Below are positions 1 through 11,206 of a DNA stretch of 64,000 nt, one piece after another. The stretch is taken from positions 620,001 through 684,000 of the forward strand of contig JAKFAO010000003.1 in assembly GCA_021527695.1 (NCBI GenBank), read 5' to 3'. This DNA comes from Naematelia aurantialba. Taxonomy: Eukaryota > Basidiomycota > Tremellomycetes > Tremellales > Naemateliaceae. The notes beneath the pieces were generated by a model, which ran no database searches, was not told where the DNA came from, and was given only the letters and a program-made list of their open reading frames with translations. A program made the translations under genes and the position numbers. Each line of letters starts with the position of its first letter. Position 1 is the stretch's first letter.

Positions 1-1596
1 CGGGCTCGCACATCCATCCCTCGATCCCAGCGCGATACCCTCCTTAATGACTTTAACGCGACTGTACGCAACAATCCCAATGTCGATCAGTACAAGCTGG
101 CATTGTACAAGATCGTTGGACGTCTCGAGCTCAATCGCAAGACCGCCAAGGTGGCTCAGACCACAGAGGACTGGATTTGGCTCCAACTGATGCTTGTCCG
201 CGACTCGAGAGACGATGCTCCTCAGGATGTATACACTCTCGACGACTTTGCGAGGCTGGTTGTCAAGTATGGCTCGGAGCGCTTCGATCAAGGCGGTCAG
301 CGTCCTTTGGTCTGGTTCAATGTCCTCATCTTCAGCGGACAGTATGAGCGGGTCAGTCGTTCTCTGCCTCAACGGATGGGCGCTGACTCCCACAGGCTAT
401 TTCATATCTTTATTCAAAGGCACAGCTGCGGACGGACGCAGTGCATCTGGCGATCGCGCTCGCTTACTACGGGCTCTTGCGGACGTCGTCAGCCCCAGAT
501 GCCGAGTTATGTAAGTGGTCGCCTAGCGGTTCGTGGTCCATACTAATGGCGTAGTGGTCGAGTCGGAGGGACCAGTGCTCAACTTTGCTCGAATGGTACG
601 GACATATGTGCAGCCATTCTTCAAAGCCGAGCCTACCATCGCCCTGCAATATGCGTACCTAGTTGCATTGGGTTACGACTCGCCGGTCGAAGGGGCCAAA
701 CAGCGAGACATGGCCGTTGACATGGTGCGCGACATTGTGCTCGCTTCTAAAAGTTGGTCAAAGTTGCTGGGCAGTGTGAGAGCGGATGGGTCCAAAGAGG
801 TGAGTTTTTCTTGCAGGCATGCATGGACTGACATAGGCAGACCGGAGTGATTGAGCGAGACCTTGGCTTGCTGCGACTATCTAATACTGCCGACTACCTT
901 CAGCGCATCGTCCTGTCGGCCGCGGACCAGTCATCGCTCGATTCTTCTCTGATCGATTCGATGGAGCTGTACCACCTGGCAGGCTCGTACGACAAGGTTG
1001 TCGAGTCGGCCAATAGAGCGCTGGGGCAGACTCTCGGTTCCGACACGACGCACCCGCTCAAGACCGAGGCGGGAGCCGTGGGCCTGTCTGGCGCTTTTGG
1101 CGGCGCCAGCGATGTGTACAGCTTGGCGAAGCGCGTGCACGAGGTGTACGAGCGTGATCTTGCTCGTCGGTCGAAAGTCTCTGCTGTGCAATGGACGACG
1201 CTTGAAGTGCTGTTACAACTCAAGCTGGCGCTTGCGCAATTTGCCGAAAGCCGGCCCGATCTCGCACTCGACACTCTGCGCTCGACCAACTTGCTGCCCC
1301 TGGACGCGTCGCCTACGGCCCCGCCTGTGTCGCTGTACACGGCGCGGTTCAAGCAGCTGCTGGACCAGCCGACGATTGCGTCGCTGGACGATATCGTCGT
1401 GACGGCCATGAAGTGCCTGCACCAGCTCTCGCAGCATTTGAAAAGCAGTCCGTATGGGGACCAAGGGCGGACGCAGATGCTGGCGGGGTATCGAACGATG
1501 GCGATGGGGTTGGTGCAGTTTGCGAGCGGGCTGAGGCTGAGGCTCGGCGGGGACGTGTATCGCCAGCTGAGCAGCATGAGTGGGTCCAGCGCCTAG
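1..1596 (+). CDS. NIC96: Nucleoporin Nic96/Nup93 family protein, C-terminal part (5' end outside window)
   Basis: Structural scaffold nucleoporin of the inner ring of the nuclear pore, from the Nic96/Nup93 family that binds Nsp1-complex and Nup188/Nup192 partners. The model joins 1-351, 396-510, 555-799 and 841-1596 (488 codons visible before the TAG). All three introns are 41-44 nt with GT..AG ends and keep the phase. Seen directly: a helical, solenoid-like sequence with the family signatures TEDWIWLQL, LVWFNVLIFSGQYERA and, after intron 1, HLAIALAYYGLL. The reading frame is open from base 1, so the start and the N-terminal coiled coil lie upstream. The protein ends in a normal helical tail shortly after RLRLGGDVYRQL. 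The family call is strong; the exact exon borders are inferred. Confidence 0.9.
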
Positions 1597-3091
1597 ATGT
1601 ACAGTGACGCGCTGATGTGCAGGTGCTTTCTTCTGACGACGGATTGCGCGTGAGGAATGACATGGGAGGCGTGAGGCATGATATGGGAGGCGTGAATATT
1701 ACATGGATGGAGCAGGAGCTGTATCACGTCTGTGGGAGCGCTTGGCGTGAGGCGCCGAGGTACTGGATGCAGCGAGTGATCTGATCCCTTGCTGCCAGTC
1801 TGTGCGGCCCATCTCGCCATCGAGTGAGGGTCGGATTGATGAACGCGCACCTATTACAAACAGACCAAGTCGAAAGAAAGCATACATGTCGCGAACCTCA
1901 GTCAGAAGCATTGTTCAACAGAGACCATAGTGCCCCGAGAACATTGCTATCATTGTGCCCCAAGAACATTGCTATCGAGAGAGAATTCCTTGCCTCGTGT
2001 TTCACGAAGGAGGTGTTTGGATATAGCGGTAGTCGAGCGAGAGACCGATGCTTGAGCGGCATTCTGTATCCAATGGGGGGAGGAACACGGGTTTAGCGAG
2101 GAGCTACGATGCATGCCACGTGGTCGGAACCCGGTAATCAGGGTGCCACGCTCGGCTTATCGATGCTAGTTACGAGTCCAGCCCGATCCTTCAGTCTCCG
2201 TGTGTCTCTGGGGTTACAACTCTCTCTCTCTCTCTCTTGCAGCAACCATCTCATCCGTTGGGCAGAGACATCCCTACGCTCACAGAGCAGTCGAGCACCG
2301 CATCAATCTCCGGTGGACCCGAATCTCGTGCTTGATCTGCTCCTTGGCTGGTGGCCAATCGTCACCCCCTACTAGTCCCGTAGTCCCGCTGCCAGCAAGG
2401 TAAGCTCGCCTTCCCCTGGCACCTACAAAGGCCCTATACCTACACTTCTCAATTCTCCTTTCCTTTCGCCAGCCATTCCATCCACTCGTATACCGTCTGT
2501 CGTCGAGTCGTCAGCCCAGTCCACTGGTGTGCTGTTACCGCTCCCCCTGGCTGCCATGCTTCCCAGACTACTGTTTCTGGCATTCCAGACCGGGAGCACC
2601 CCAAGCACGTGAGACGCCAGAGCGTAGTTTTTCAGCCTTTTGCAGAGGCCCCAACTCGACCTTCTTGTCCATTCGACGCGCGGCTGCTGATACACGGTTG
2701 AACAGGTTGCAACCCACTCACGACCACCAACCGCAACTGGTATTCTTCGAGCCTAGTCAGTGGGTAGCGCCATCACGACGTTTAGAGACCTGGAAGCATA
2801 GCATTGGTCAGTAGTCGTGATTCTGTCCATTGTTCTCAACTACCTCAATCCCTTATCCATGTTTCATACCGCCTGCCTCACCAGTACCACTCGCCCTCGT
2901 GCTCAAAGGAACACTCGCGCTGCCAGTGGTCAGATCCCCTAACCCATCCGTTGTCCCCATTCGCACTCTACCGAACTGCCCACCCTTTCCTACTCCCCCG
3001 CAGCGTGCCGCGTTGTGTACTCTTCGCCATCTTCGCGGCTCGTCCCAAACCGTATCGCGCATTGTCTGTTGGAGCTGACGAGGTCTAGACA
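1597..3091. other. Intergenic region with 5' leader of the next gene
   Basis: No coding exon is supported here. The left part is the 3' flank of the nucleoporin gene and has a short direct duplication (GGGAGGCGTGA, about 1664-1694) and an imperfect 24-bp tandem duplication at about 1930-1977 (GTGCCCC.AGAACATTGCTATC twice). A CT-only tract at 2219-2240 runs into TTGCAG, which looks like an intron acceptor in the untranslated leader of the gene starting at 3092. The rest is pyrimidine-rich promoter or leader sequence. Confidence 0.5.
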
Positions 3092-5491
3092 ATGCGGCCG
3101 CCCCCTCGCTCAGCGTGGCCACCAGCCCAGACACAGCCGACACCGACATCAACGCCAGCACTGGCGCCAACACCAACGCCACGGCCCGTTCAGAACATGT
3201 CCTCTCCGCCATTGCCTCCGCAGCTACACGACGATGCTGTATCCGTGTCCGATGACGAGTCGCTCGGCGAATCGTTCATCAATATCGGCTCGGGCGATGA
3301 GGAAGACAGCCGCTCGTCCGCCCTCGGATCGCTGGACGAGTCGCTCCTCGAGACCCTCACTGTCAGCAGCCGGGATAGCGCCACGAGCAGCAGCGAACGC
3401 CGAGCCAATATCGCCCTTCTCGAGGGCTCATACGTGGATGGCGAAGCGACCGATACAGACGCCCATTCCATCACAACGCTACACGACTCCCTCTCGTCCT
3501 CACACGTCAGACTGATCATGCCCAATCCAGAGGCATCGTTCCTCTCTGCGTCTGCCTCGACTTCCATTTCCGCTTCCGGAACGCTTAGCGACGCAGCTAC
3601 ACCCAGTGCATCGCTCGCCAATCTGGGAGCGCTGGATGAGGCCGGACGCCTCGCGCCGCAATGCGTGGCGCTTCCGCGTAGAAAACGCGGGGTGAGTCCA
3701 GGGCGAGGCGTTCCCCGGAGCTGGCTAGAGGAGAGCAGCAAGCTGTGGAACGTTTCTCCAGATGTCGCTAGCAACACCCACGACGCCGCCGAGTACACCT
3801 TACTAGCGAGCCAAGAGGCTCCGGTTCCCTCGGGAGCCAGGACTCTGGCAGAGAAAGCGGACATCATACCAAAGGCACAGGAGCAGCTGCCTAAACCGCG
3901 CGTTCGAGCCAGTGTTGGAGATGCCCTTGCGCTGGTGCGCAACTCTGCGAACAAGAGGTCGGTCCCTTACACAGTGCGCCTGCGCTACACCAATACTGAC
4001 AGAAACAGGAACGTTGCCTTTTCTGTGCTACTTCTTGCAGGGATTGTCCTCGGGCTTCACTCGTTCCCGTCCTCTCCGATCAGCCCTGTCAAGCGTCTGG
4101 TTAGCTCCACAGAAAGCGTCTCCCAAGCCACCACAAGCGCTGCAGACCGTTCGACCACTCCAATTTGGGACCACGTGCCTCTCTCGCCGTTGCCACCCAC
4201 TCCCCTATCAGCGGAGACTACGTCAGTATTGGCACGGGCTTCGACAACGTGCATACCCGATATGAAGCTGGTCAAACATGCCATCAGCACCTTTTCGACC
4301 CGCTCATTAAAGCAGAGTCCCGCTACCCCAGACAAAGACAAGTCGCACATCGTTATCAAGGACTCTGTCACGGCTCCTGATGGGCGCGCCTCAGCATCGA
4401 GCTGCAAGGCATGCCGCTCTTTGTCGGTCCGCCCTTCCAATGTTGCGCTCTCAGCTGGCGTCTCATCTACCTTGGCCTCGCGGGGCGATATCTGGACTCG
4501 GGTGATCCGAGAAACGGTCATGCGTGCCAACGCATCGTCAGACCCCTTTGCCCCGACCGCCAACGCCACCGAACCATGTGCCTGCAGTATGATGCGGCAT
4601 GTCAAGCTCGAGGTGCTGAATCGCATCAACCATTTTGCAGTACCTGCCAAGACCTACGCGCTGGTGGTGGGCGATTACCTGGACCACATCTACGGACCCC
4701 TCGTGGCAGAGCTGCATCGAGAGCTTGGCGAGCTAGCCGCCTTGGCGCACTCGCTCGCCGAGACGTCGTCGACTGTAACGCAATTTATCATTCGCAGAGC
4801 AGCCAGGGGACTGTCGGTGTCCCGGCATGGGCTCGATGCGATCGCCTCGCGTATCCAGCAGTACATACCCTCACCACTTGAGCTTCCTCTGGCTGGGGAA
4901 ACTGAGGCCGAGGTGAAACAAGCTGCTCGCGAAGCTATCGTGCTGGCCAAAGCGTCGTATGATCATCTGTCGGAATACATGGAGGAGCAAGCAGTCTCGA
5001 TGCAGGAGAATCTACGGCAGGCGAAGCGGGGCCTCGACGTGTTGGTTGATCAGGCCAAGGCCATCATCGGAGACTCCACAACAGGCAAAACGCAGGAAAT
5101 CAAGGAGGAAGCCAAAGAGGACGAGAAAGAGAATGAGAACGAGGACCGAGTGGCCAGGACGAATGTCAAGCTCGATGGACCGATGCCGTTTTCATTGATG
5201 GATAGGCGGTTCAAGCGAGCGGACGCTGTACCGCAGTCGAGACCAGGGCGCGTTCATAGGGCATTCAGGCGGCTCGAGCGGAAAGCAGAGAGGTGGCAGA
5301 GAGAACGGGGCAGGATGAGGGGCGTCATGGAGCGGCCGACGACGGCTAGGCGGATATGGGACGCCGTGCATCATGTGCGTCTTTCAAGACACTACCTGTG
5401 TCTGTCAATCTGTCGGAACACTTGCCTGTGTCTGTCAATCTGTCAGAACACTATGCCTGTGTCTGCCAGCGGGACGGATGAGCAGAGCTGA
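3092..5491 (+). CDS. Unrecognised single-pass membrane protein
   Basis: I do not recognise this family. The open frame gives 799 residues. Residues 1-300 are Ser/Pro/Thr- and acid-rich and probably disordered. One hydrophobic segment at about residues 306-325 (AFSVLLLAGIVLGLHSF) is the only clear transmembrane helix. There is no signal peptide, so the long N-terminus is probably cytosolic. Residues 480-640 are helical and amphipathic, with a Cys pair (CACSMM), a VVGDYLDHIYGPLVAELHRELGEL helix region and a Lys/Glu-rich stretch. The last 40 codons contain a 30-bp duplication (about 5395-5455). The 3' end may instead be spliced: a GTGCGT donor at 5375 joined to the AG ending at 5501 would replace those repeat codons by eight residues and stop at 5528. 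The start is the first in-frame ATG, and a later ATG at about 3197 is possible. Confidence 0.65.
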   Translation: MRPPPRSAWPPAQTQPTPTSTPALAPTPTPRPVQNMSSPPLPPQLHDDAVSVSDDESLGESFINIGSGDEEDSRSSALGSLDESLLETLTVSSRDSATSSSERRANIALLEGSYVDGEATDTDAHSITTLHDSLSSSHVRLIMPNPEASFLSASASTSISASGTLSDAATPSASLANLGALDEAGRLAPQCVALPRRKRGVSPGRGVPRSWLEESSKLWNVSPDVASNTHDAAEYTLLASQEAPVPSGARTLAEKADIIPKAQEQLPKPRVRASVGDALALVRNSANKRSVPYTVRLRYTNTDRNRNVAFSVLLLAGIVLGLHSFPSSPISPVKRLVSSTESVSQATTSAADRSTTPIWDHVPLSPLPPTPLSAETTSVLARASTTCIPDMKLVKHAISTFSTRSLKQSPATPDKDKSHIVIKDSVTAPDGRASASSCKACRSLSVRPSNVALSAGVSSTLASRGDIWTRVIRETVMRANASSDPFAPTANATEPCACSMMRHVKLEVLNRINHFAVPAKTYALVVGDYLDHIYGPLVAELHRELGELAALAHSLAETSSTVTQFIIRRAARGLSVSRHGLDAIASRIQQYIPSPLELPLAGETEAEVKQAAREAIVLAKASYDHLSEYMEEQAVSMQENLRQAKRGLDVLVDQAKAIIGDSTTGKTQEIKEEAKEDEKENENEDRVARTNVKLDGPMPFSLMDRRFKRADAVPQSRPGRVHRAFRRLERKAERWQRERGRMRGVMERPTTARRIWDAVHHVRLSRHYLCLSICRNTCLCLSICQNTMPVSASGTDEQS

Positions 5492-5528
5492 CAATGCACA
5501 GGGCGCTGTCGCGTTTGTACTTCGTTAA

Positions 5529-6237
5529 TCGTTCCGTTCTTTTTCATTCCTCATTGAACGCCAGCCAGGGCAGGTGGGCAGGAGAGGAATACGTTCTCCC
5601 TGAGGAAAACTGATTGATGCTGGGTGTCAGATGCCGCACCAAGTATCGCCACGAGCAACCGTCGTCCACTTCCACCATGTTGTTGCTTGGAGACTTGGGA
5701 GTTTGTATATTTTCCGTTGTAATTAGCTCTTTCTTCAGCCATCATGTTGACTTTTGTACATCTCGTTCTTTAGCCTTTCAATGCTGCTCTGTACGTCTTT
5801 TCCATTCTCTCGGGTGCACCTCTTGCACCGACGTGGCATTTTTGGGACGAGACGTGGGTGGCGCAGCAGTCATACAATCTCTCCACGGGGTAACGTTTCA
5901 GAAAGTTTCTGTAGCACGTGGCGCTTTGCACAGCCCAATGACGCCAGTCTGCCATTCGCGGTTCTATTTTGGTTCTATTTCGGGGTCGTCGCGTTTCAAT
6001 TGTCACGCACCCGCTTGACAACGTGGACCAGCGGAGGAGGGAAGGAAGGAAGGAAGAAAAGAAGGAAAGGAGGAAAGAAACGAGGGAGGAAAGGTCCAAG
6101 CGTCATCCTCTCTCACGAGCTGGTATATCTACCCTGCCGCTGCGAGGTCGTTCTTTCTTCTTCTTCCTCGTCCGCGATACATTCAGTCGATCAGTCTTGC
6201 ACTTCCATCTCCGTCGTACCGATATCTCACAGACAAC
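5529..6237. other. Intergenic region / promoter of the CipC-like gene
   Basis: No coding exon is supported. The part nearest the CipC-like start holds a purine tract (GGAAGGAAGGAAGGAAGAAAAGAAGG, about 6034-6090) followed by a TC-rich leader up to the ATG, a common layout upstream of strongly expressed fungal genes. The role is inferred from position only. Confidence 0.4.
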
Positions 6238-7531
6238 ATGGGTGAGCATAAGCGCAACCATGTCCTCACCTCACCTCACCTCACCTCACCTCACCTCACC
6301 ACACCACACCACACTGCACACCCCAAAGCCGTCGCGACTCCATCACCCATCACCTATCACATAACTCCACTGCTCCACTGATTCACCGCTGCGCCGCGGC
6401 AGCGATGAGGCGGATCCACAGCCGCGCCTCTTGCTGCTCCCCCAGGTCCCTATGCAAGGTGATGAGCTGGCTGACATGGCAGGTCTCTTTGACTTTTTCA
6501 ACAACGACCCCTCGGGCCAACAGGAGGTCTAGTGAGTCCTTGAGTCCTCTTGTACCGAGTACGGGCTGGCTGCATTGCCAAAATGCTCATATCTGCAGTA
6601 ACCTCGATCCCAACAACCAGGAGCACAAGAGCAAGCTTTCTCATGAGCTCATCGGGTAAGTTTAACCCACATCCCGCCATGTCCGGCCACCATCCGGTTT
6701 TCCGAAAATCCTGGCAAAGTCCCGGTAGTCTCTGTCCTTCCTTTTGAGTCAATGATTGTGCCTTTCCTCTTGGAAGATACCTTCCCTGCACGGCCTGCCT
6801 GTTCTAAGGACTCGGCCTAAGCACGTCGCTCTACAACGTTGCTCGTCCGCTCCACATATCTGCGTGTGCGCCTTTCCTCCCGCTCAACCCCTATAGGATT
6901 GAATGTCCGAAGCTCTTCTGATCCAGAATCTGATTGCCGCGGGTTTGCTAGACAAACGGCCAGCTGACTTTGACAGCGGCGCAGCCGGCTTCGAGGCCAT
7001 GAAGGCCTACGAGCAGCACTGTGCCCGCGAGGGTAAACCCGCCAACGTCAGTATCTTGCATCCTCTCTCTGTTCCAACCGCTACGGAGCCATCATCGTCC
7101 TTGAGACCCTCCTACGAACGAACCATGTGCCTCGTAATTTACCAATCCCCTAACGCCGTTTAGCATGCCATGGCCAAGGAAATCCTCGCCGGTATCGCAG
7201 CGGCCGAGGTCGACAAGCTGTTCGAGACCAAAGGTGAGTGACGAACACGTCGAGCTCTCTCGAATCAAACCCCCCGCGGTCTAGGTCGTTCCAGTTTCTT
7301 GCAGCTGGTTTTTTTTCCAGAACCTGCTCTTTCTGATCGTCTCCCTGCCCATTGCTCGTTTCCTCTCACATCTTTACCCTCTTTCCTGGATCGGAGGTGG
7401 CAGGGACGCCAGAGGAAAGTCTAACCGACTGTACAGGTCTCGACATGTACGACCGCGAGGAGGCCAAGAGGCACGCCAAGTCGCAGGCCATTCAGGCGCT
7501 CGACCAGTCTGGGCAGTACCAGCAGTACTAG
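6238..7531 (+). CDS. cipC: CipC-like protein (DUF3759)
   Basis: Small, probably cytosolic protein of the CipC/DUF3759 family, first described as a concanamycin-induced protein in Aspergillus and later linked to stress and hyphal growth; the biochemical role is unknown. Six exons: 6238-6241, 6483-6531, 6599-6655, 6977-7046, 7164-7233 and 7437-7531, encoding 114 residues. Seen directly: MGLFDFF, SKLSHELIGGAAGFEAMKAYE, HAMAKEILAGIAAAEVDKLFETKGLD and DREEAKRHAKSQA, the conserved order of the family. The first coding exon is only 4 nt (ATG+G), and its 241-nt intron holds a CCTCA pentamer array. Intron 3 is long (321 nt) and could hide a regulatory or alternative exon. Length fits the family. Confidence 0.9.
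6261..6305 (+). repeat. Pentanucleotide (CCTCA)n tract in intron 1 of the CipC-like gene
   Basis: About eight near-perfect CCTCA units followed by CACCA variants. It lies fully inside the first intron. Confidence 0.85.
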
Positions 7532-7822
7532 ATGCTGTATGGTGGCCATGACCTCTGCGCCATGTGCCATGGAAACGAACGGAGACACGATTGGCTTGAT
7601 AAATGAATGAGATGAAATGCATGACTGGAAGGAAGGATGGCTTTCCCACGGTGCTTGCGGCCGTCTGTCGCGACCGGTTCTATCTAGACGTCATTTACCT
7701 AGAACTCAAAATTTGGCTTGGGGAGCAACAGGTCACATTCCTTTGTGTTTCTTCACTCACTCTCTCTCTCTTTCGACCCGCACAGCCAGACACCACAGAC
7801 AGTGATTCGACTGCCATCCACC

Positions 7823-10800
7823 ATGGCGAAACGTTCCGGCGCAGCAGCAGCGTCGGCGCCCAGCTCCAAAGGCAAGTCGAAACCGGCCTCGCACAAGTCG
7901 AAACCCACGTCTACTCCCGTCAACACTGTTCCCACTGCTGCCGTCGCTACAGCTACTACGGCAGCATCCTCTGCACTTGAAACGGTGCAGTCCACACTGA
8001 CAAGCGTGGCACACACACTGTCGGCTGCTGTCGACGTGGCTACGGAACTGGTGCTTGACTCTGAGCGGACGCCGGTGCCAGTATCCGAGGTTGTGGCGGA
8101 CAACGTCGACGTGGGCGCTGTGACGAGCACGGTGCGGGCGGGCAAGAAGCGGGCGAGCAACGCGGTGGACGCAGCTGTCGAGGCGGCGTCTGGACGGGCC
8201 GGCGTGGACATCAAGGCGCAGGCGTCCAAGGCGGGCAAGAAGGCGCGGCTCGTCAAGGACGCTGTGGGCGCTGCGGCCGAGCCGTTGGGCGCCACGGCGG
8301 AGGGAGCGGCCGCCGCCATCCAGGACGCTACGAGCCCGAAGAAGCGCAAAAAGGCAGAAGAGTACATGGCGGAGCAGGTCGACAAGGTCGCCGACGCCAT
8401 CGGCGGCGCCGTCCAGGGCATCGTGCAGCAGTTCGCCGAGGCGAGCGGCATGGCAGATCACGAGCCCGACGCACCCGACGCAAAGAAACCGCGCAACAGC
8501 AACGTAAAGGCCAAGCAGGGCGCGCCCGGTGTTGCTGCTAGCGCTGGCGCGGTGGAGACTGGAAAGAAACAGGTCGCGGCCAAGGGCAAGGCGGTAGCGG
8601 ATGCAGGGAACAAGGATAAACAGGCGGTCGAGGAAACGGGAAAGGTGGCAGCAGAACAGGGCAAGGTGGTCGCGGAAAAGGGCAAGGTGGCAGCAGAAAA
8701 GGGCAAGAAAGTAATTGATGACGCTGTAAAGGGGGCGGATGGTCTAGCTGCCGAGGCCAAGAGAAACGCTGGCAAGGGAATCAAGGCGGCCGAGGACGTG
8801 ACGGAAGAGATTTCTGAGCAAGTCAAGCGCGCGACCAAGAAGGGCAAGGCGATGGGAGCGGCAGCCGGCGATGCGGCGACCAAGCAAGCCCAGGCGGGAA
8901 AAGACAAGGCCGAGGTCGTTGTTGACCAAGGGAGGAAGCAGGCCAGGAAGGGTGCCGAGGCGGCAAGTGGTGCAGTTGCCCAGGGCAAGAAACAGGGCAA
9001 CGCTGCAAAGGACAAGGCTGGCGATATGATGGACAAGGGCAAGAAGAAGGCCCAAGTAGCCAAGGACAAGTCAGGCGAGGCAGTCGACGAAGCGACCAAG
9101 CAGGCCAGAGTGGCAAAGGGCACCGTGAGCGCTGTCGTCGATCAAGGCAAGCAGCAAGGGACCAAGGGCGCCAAAGTCGCGGGCGACGTGCTCGAGGGAA
9201 CCAAGGCCCGAGTGAACAAGGGCAAGAAAGTCCTCGAAGAAACGGAGCAGGCTGCCGAAGAGACTGTACAGGCTGGTAAGCGCAAGGCAAAACCCGCCGC
9301 CGAGTCAGCCGCCAAACTGGCAAAGTCGACGCTCGACGTTGTCCAAAGTACCGCGGGCGAGGTAGTGGCGGCTGCTGCGCCGGCTGTTGCCCAGGGCAAA
9401 TCGGCCGCGAAAAAGGCAGGCAAGGTCGTCGCTGCCGCTACGAGCGCTGCGATTGATGCCGCCCAGGCCGAGATTGGCGAGGGAACCGGCAACGGCAACG
9501 GCAACGAGGATGTCGAGATGGACAGCCAAGAAGACGCAGACTACATTCACGGCTTTTCGTCGTCGGACGGAGGTGTCGACTCGTCAGATGATGAGAGCGA
9601 CGCAGAAGACCTAGCGGTCAAAGAGGCCGGACGCAGGGTCGATACCTCGTCGCTGCCAATGGTAGCCAAGGACGACAAGACCGTGCAAGCTCGGCTGAAG
9701 AAGGCCCAGAAGAAAAAGGTCAGTCATATGCAAGTGAGGAACTGGCCCTTCATCTCATGCGTGTGTGGGGGCGGGGGAAGAGGAGGAGGCGGATTGCCAC
9801 TGTGCATTCATATATGAGTCATCCAGCGCACATTGTCATGACGGTCTCTGCTGTGCATCTTACACGAACCTCCCGATGCTGTACATCTTACACAAACCCC
9901 CTGATCAGCGGGTGCTCCTCGGCTGCCTGGTGCCTCGCGAGAGCCACGGGCGACATTGCTGACATGACGTTGCAGGACGATCCAAAGGGTACGCTGTATC
10001 TCGGTCGCATCCCACACGGCTTCTATGAAGACCAGATGAAGCAGTACTTTTCCCAATTCGGCGACGTCACTCGCGTGCGCCTCGCCCGGAACCGCAAGGT
10101 CAGCAGCCTCATCATCCTACGCCCCACCCCCACTCCTCTTCCTCTCTCTTAGGGGTATACCTCACAGCACCCCACTATCCACACCCCACTGCAATATCCA
10201 CGCCCAACGGCCGCTTCTTCCGTCCACTCCCCTCAATCTATACCTTGGCCATGTGCAAATCTCATCATTCGAGTCTTGTTCTCCCCTTCTGGGGCCACGT
10301 ACTCAAAGCCCCATATCCCTGCCTCCAAGACCCCAAGTGCATGAACGCTTCTGCCCACGAGCACGTTGAGCTGATGCGGTGGTCCGAACAGACTGGCGCG
10401 TCAAAACATTACGGGTACCTGGAAATGGCGTCCTTGGGCGTTGCCGAGATCGTCGCCGACACAATGAACCATTACCTCCTCATGGGCCATCTCCTCCGGT
10501 GCCACGTGAGTGATTGTTCTCTTCTGTTCCGGGGCATTCATACTCTTCCTCTCCTCGTCCTCCATCCTTTCCTTTCGTTCGTGTAGGCGAATGCTGACGG
10601 ATCTGTCCCTGTAGGTCATCCCGAAAGACCAGGTGCATCCGCAACTGTGGCAAGGGGCCAACAAAAAGTTCCGCAAAGTCCCTCGGGCGAGAGTTGAGAA
10701 GATGAAGCACGAGCGGGTGAGTCACCGAGCATGACGCTTGCAGTCTCTGTTTCACTTGTTCATATTCCGGCCGCCATGCGTCCCGACGGATGCCGCGTTC

Positions 10801-11206
10801 TGTGATCCTAGCACGCTGGCGTTCGTTATAATATAACGGGTGGCGCGTTGCTGACAGATATCTCAGGATAGAACAGACGACGAGAAAAAAGCCGCCAATG
10901 ACAAGGTGCTGCACAAGCAGGAGGTCCGTAAGCGGCGTATCAAGGACAAGGGCATCGATTACGACTTTCAAGGTCATGTGAGTCTGTCTCACCATGCGGT
11001 ATGGACTGCTGCTTGTTCGATTGTTGCTTTGCTTGCTGTGCCGCTTGTGCTTGTTGGTTGCCCTTGTTGTTGGTGCTTGCTGGGTATCCTTGTTGTTGGT
11101 TGGTTGTGGTTGCTGCTTGTTGGTTGTGGTTGCTGCTTGTGGTGTTGCTTGTCGCGTGTCGCCTATCAGTGCGTGTAGCAGCTGCTGACGTATCTTACAG
11201 GCATGA
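7823..11206 (+). CDS. NOP15: NIFK/Nop15-type RRM nucleolar protein with long Ala/Lys repeat N-terminus
   Basis: RRM protein of the Nop15/NIFK family, needed in the nucleolus for 60S pre-ribosome (ITS2/25S) maturation. Exons 7823-9718, 9976-10098, 10392-10505, 10615-10716, 10867-10977 (or from 10858) and 11201-11206, giving about 783 residues. The RRM (residues 633-711) has RNP2 GTLYLGRIPHGFYEDQM and an RNP1-like KHYGYLEM; then come IPKDQVHPQLW and the family end GIDYDFQGHA. Just before the RRM are an acidic SSDDESDAED block and SLPMVAKDDKTV, which also occur in fungal NIFK proteins, so exon 1 belongs to this gene. Residues 1-580 are odd: an Ala/Lys/Gly-rich tract with repeated AKGK, KDKAGE and QGKKQ motifs, resembling LEA or apolipophorin helices. 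An in-frame ATG at 9964 could start a short isoform. The last coding exon is only 6 nt. Confidence 0.88.

Noticed and set aside
8458..9323. Minus-strand ORFs over the Nop15 N-terminus
   Set aside because: They are mirror frames of an Ala/Lys-rich coding repeat.
9964..11206. Separate short Nop15 gene starting at ATG 9964, with exon 1 as another gene
   Set aside because: The acidic block and SLPMVAKDDKTV typical of fungal NIFK proteins lie in exon 1, and the GT/AG join at 9718/9976 is in phase, so one gene is more likely. A short isoform remains possible.
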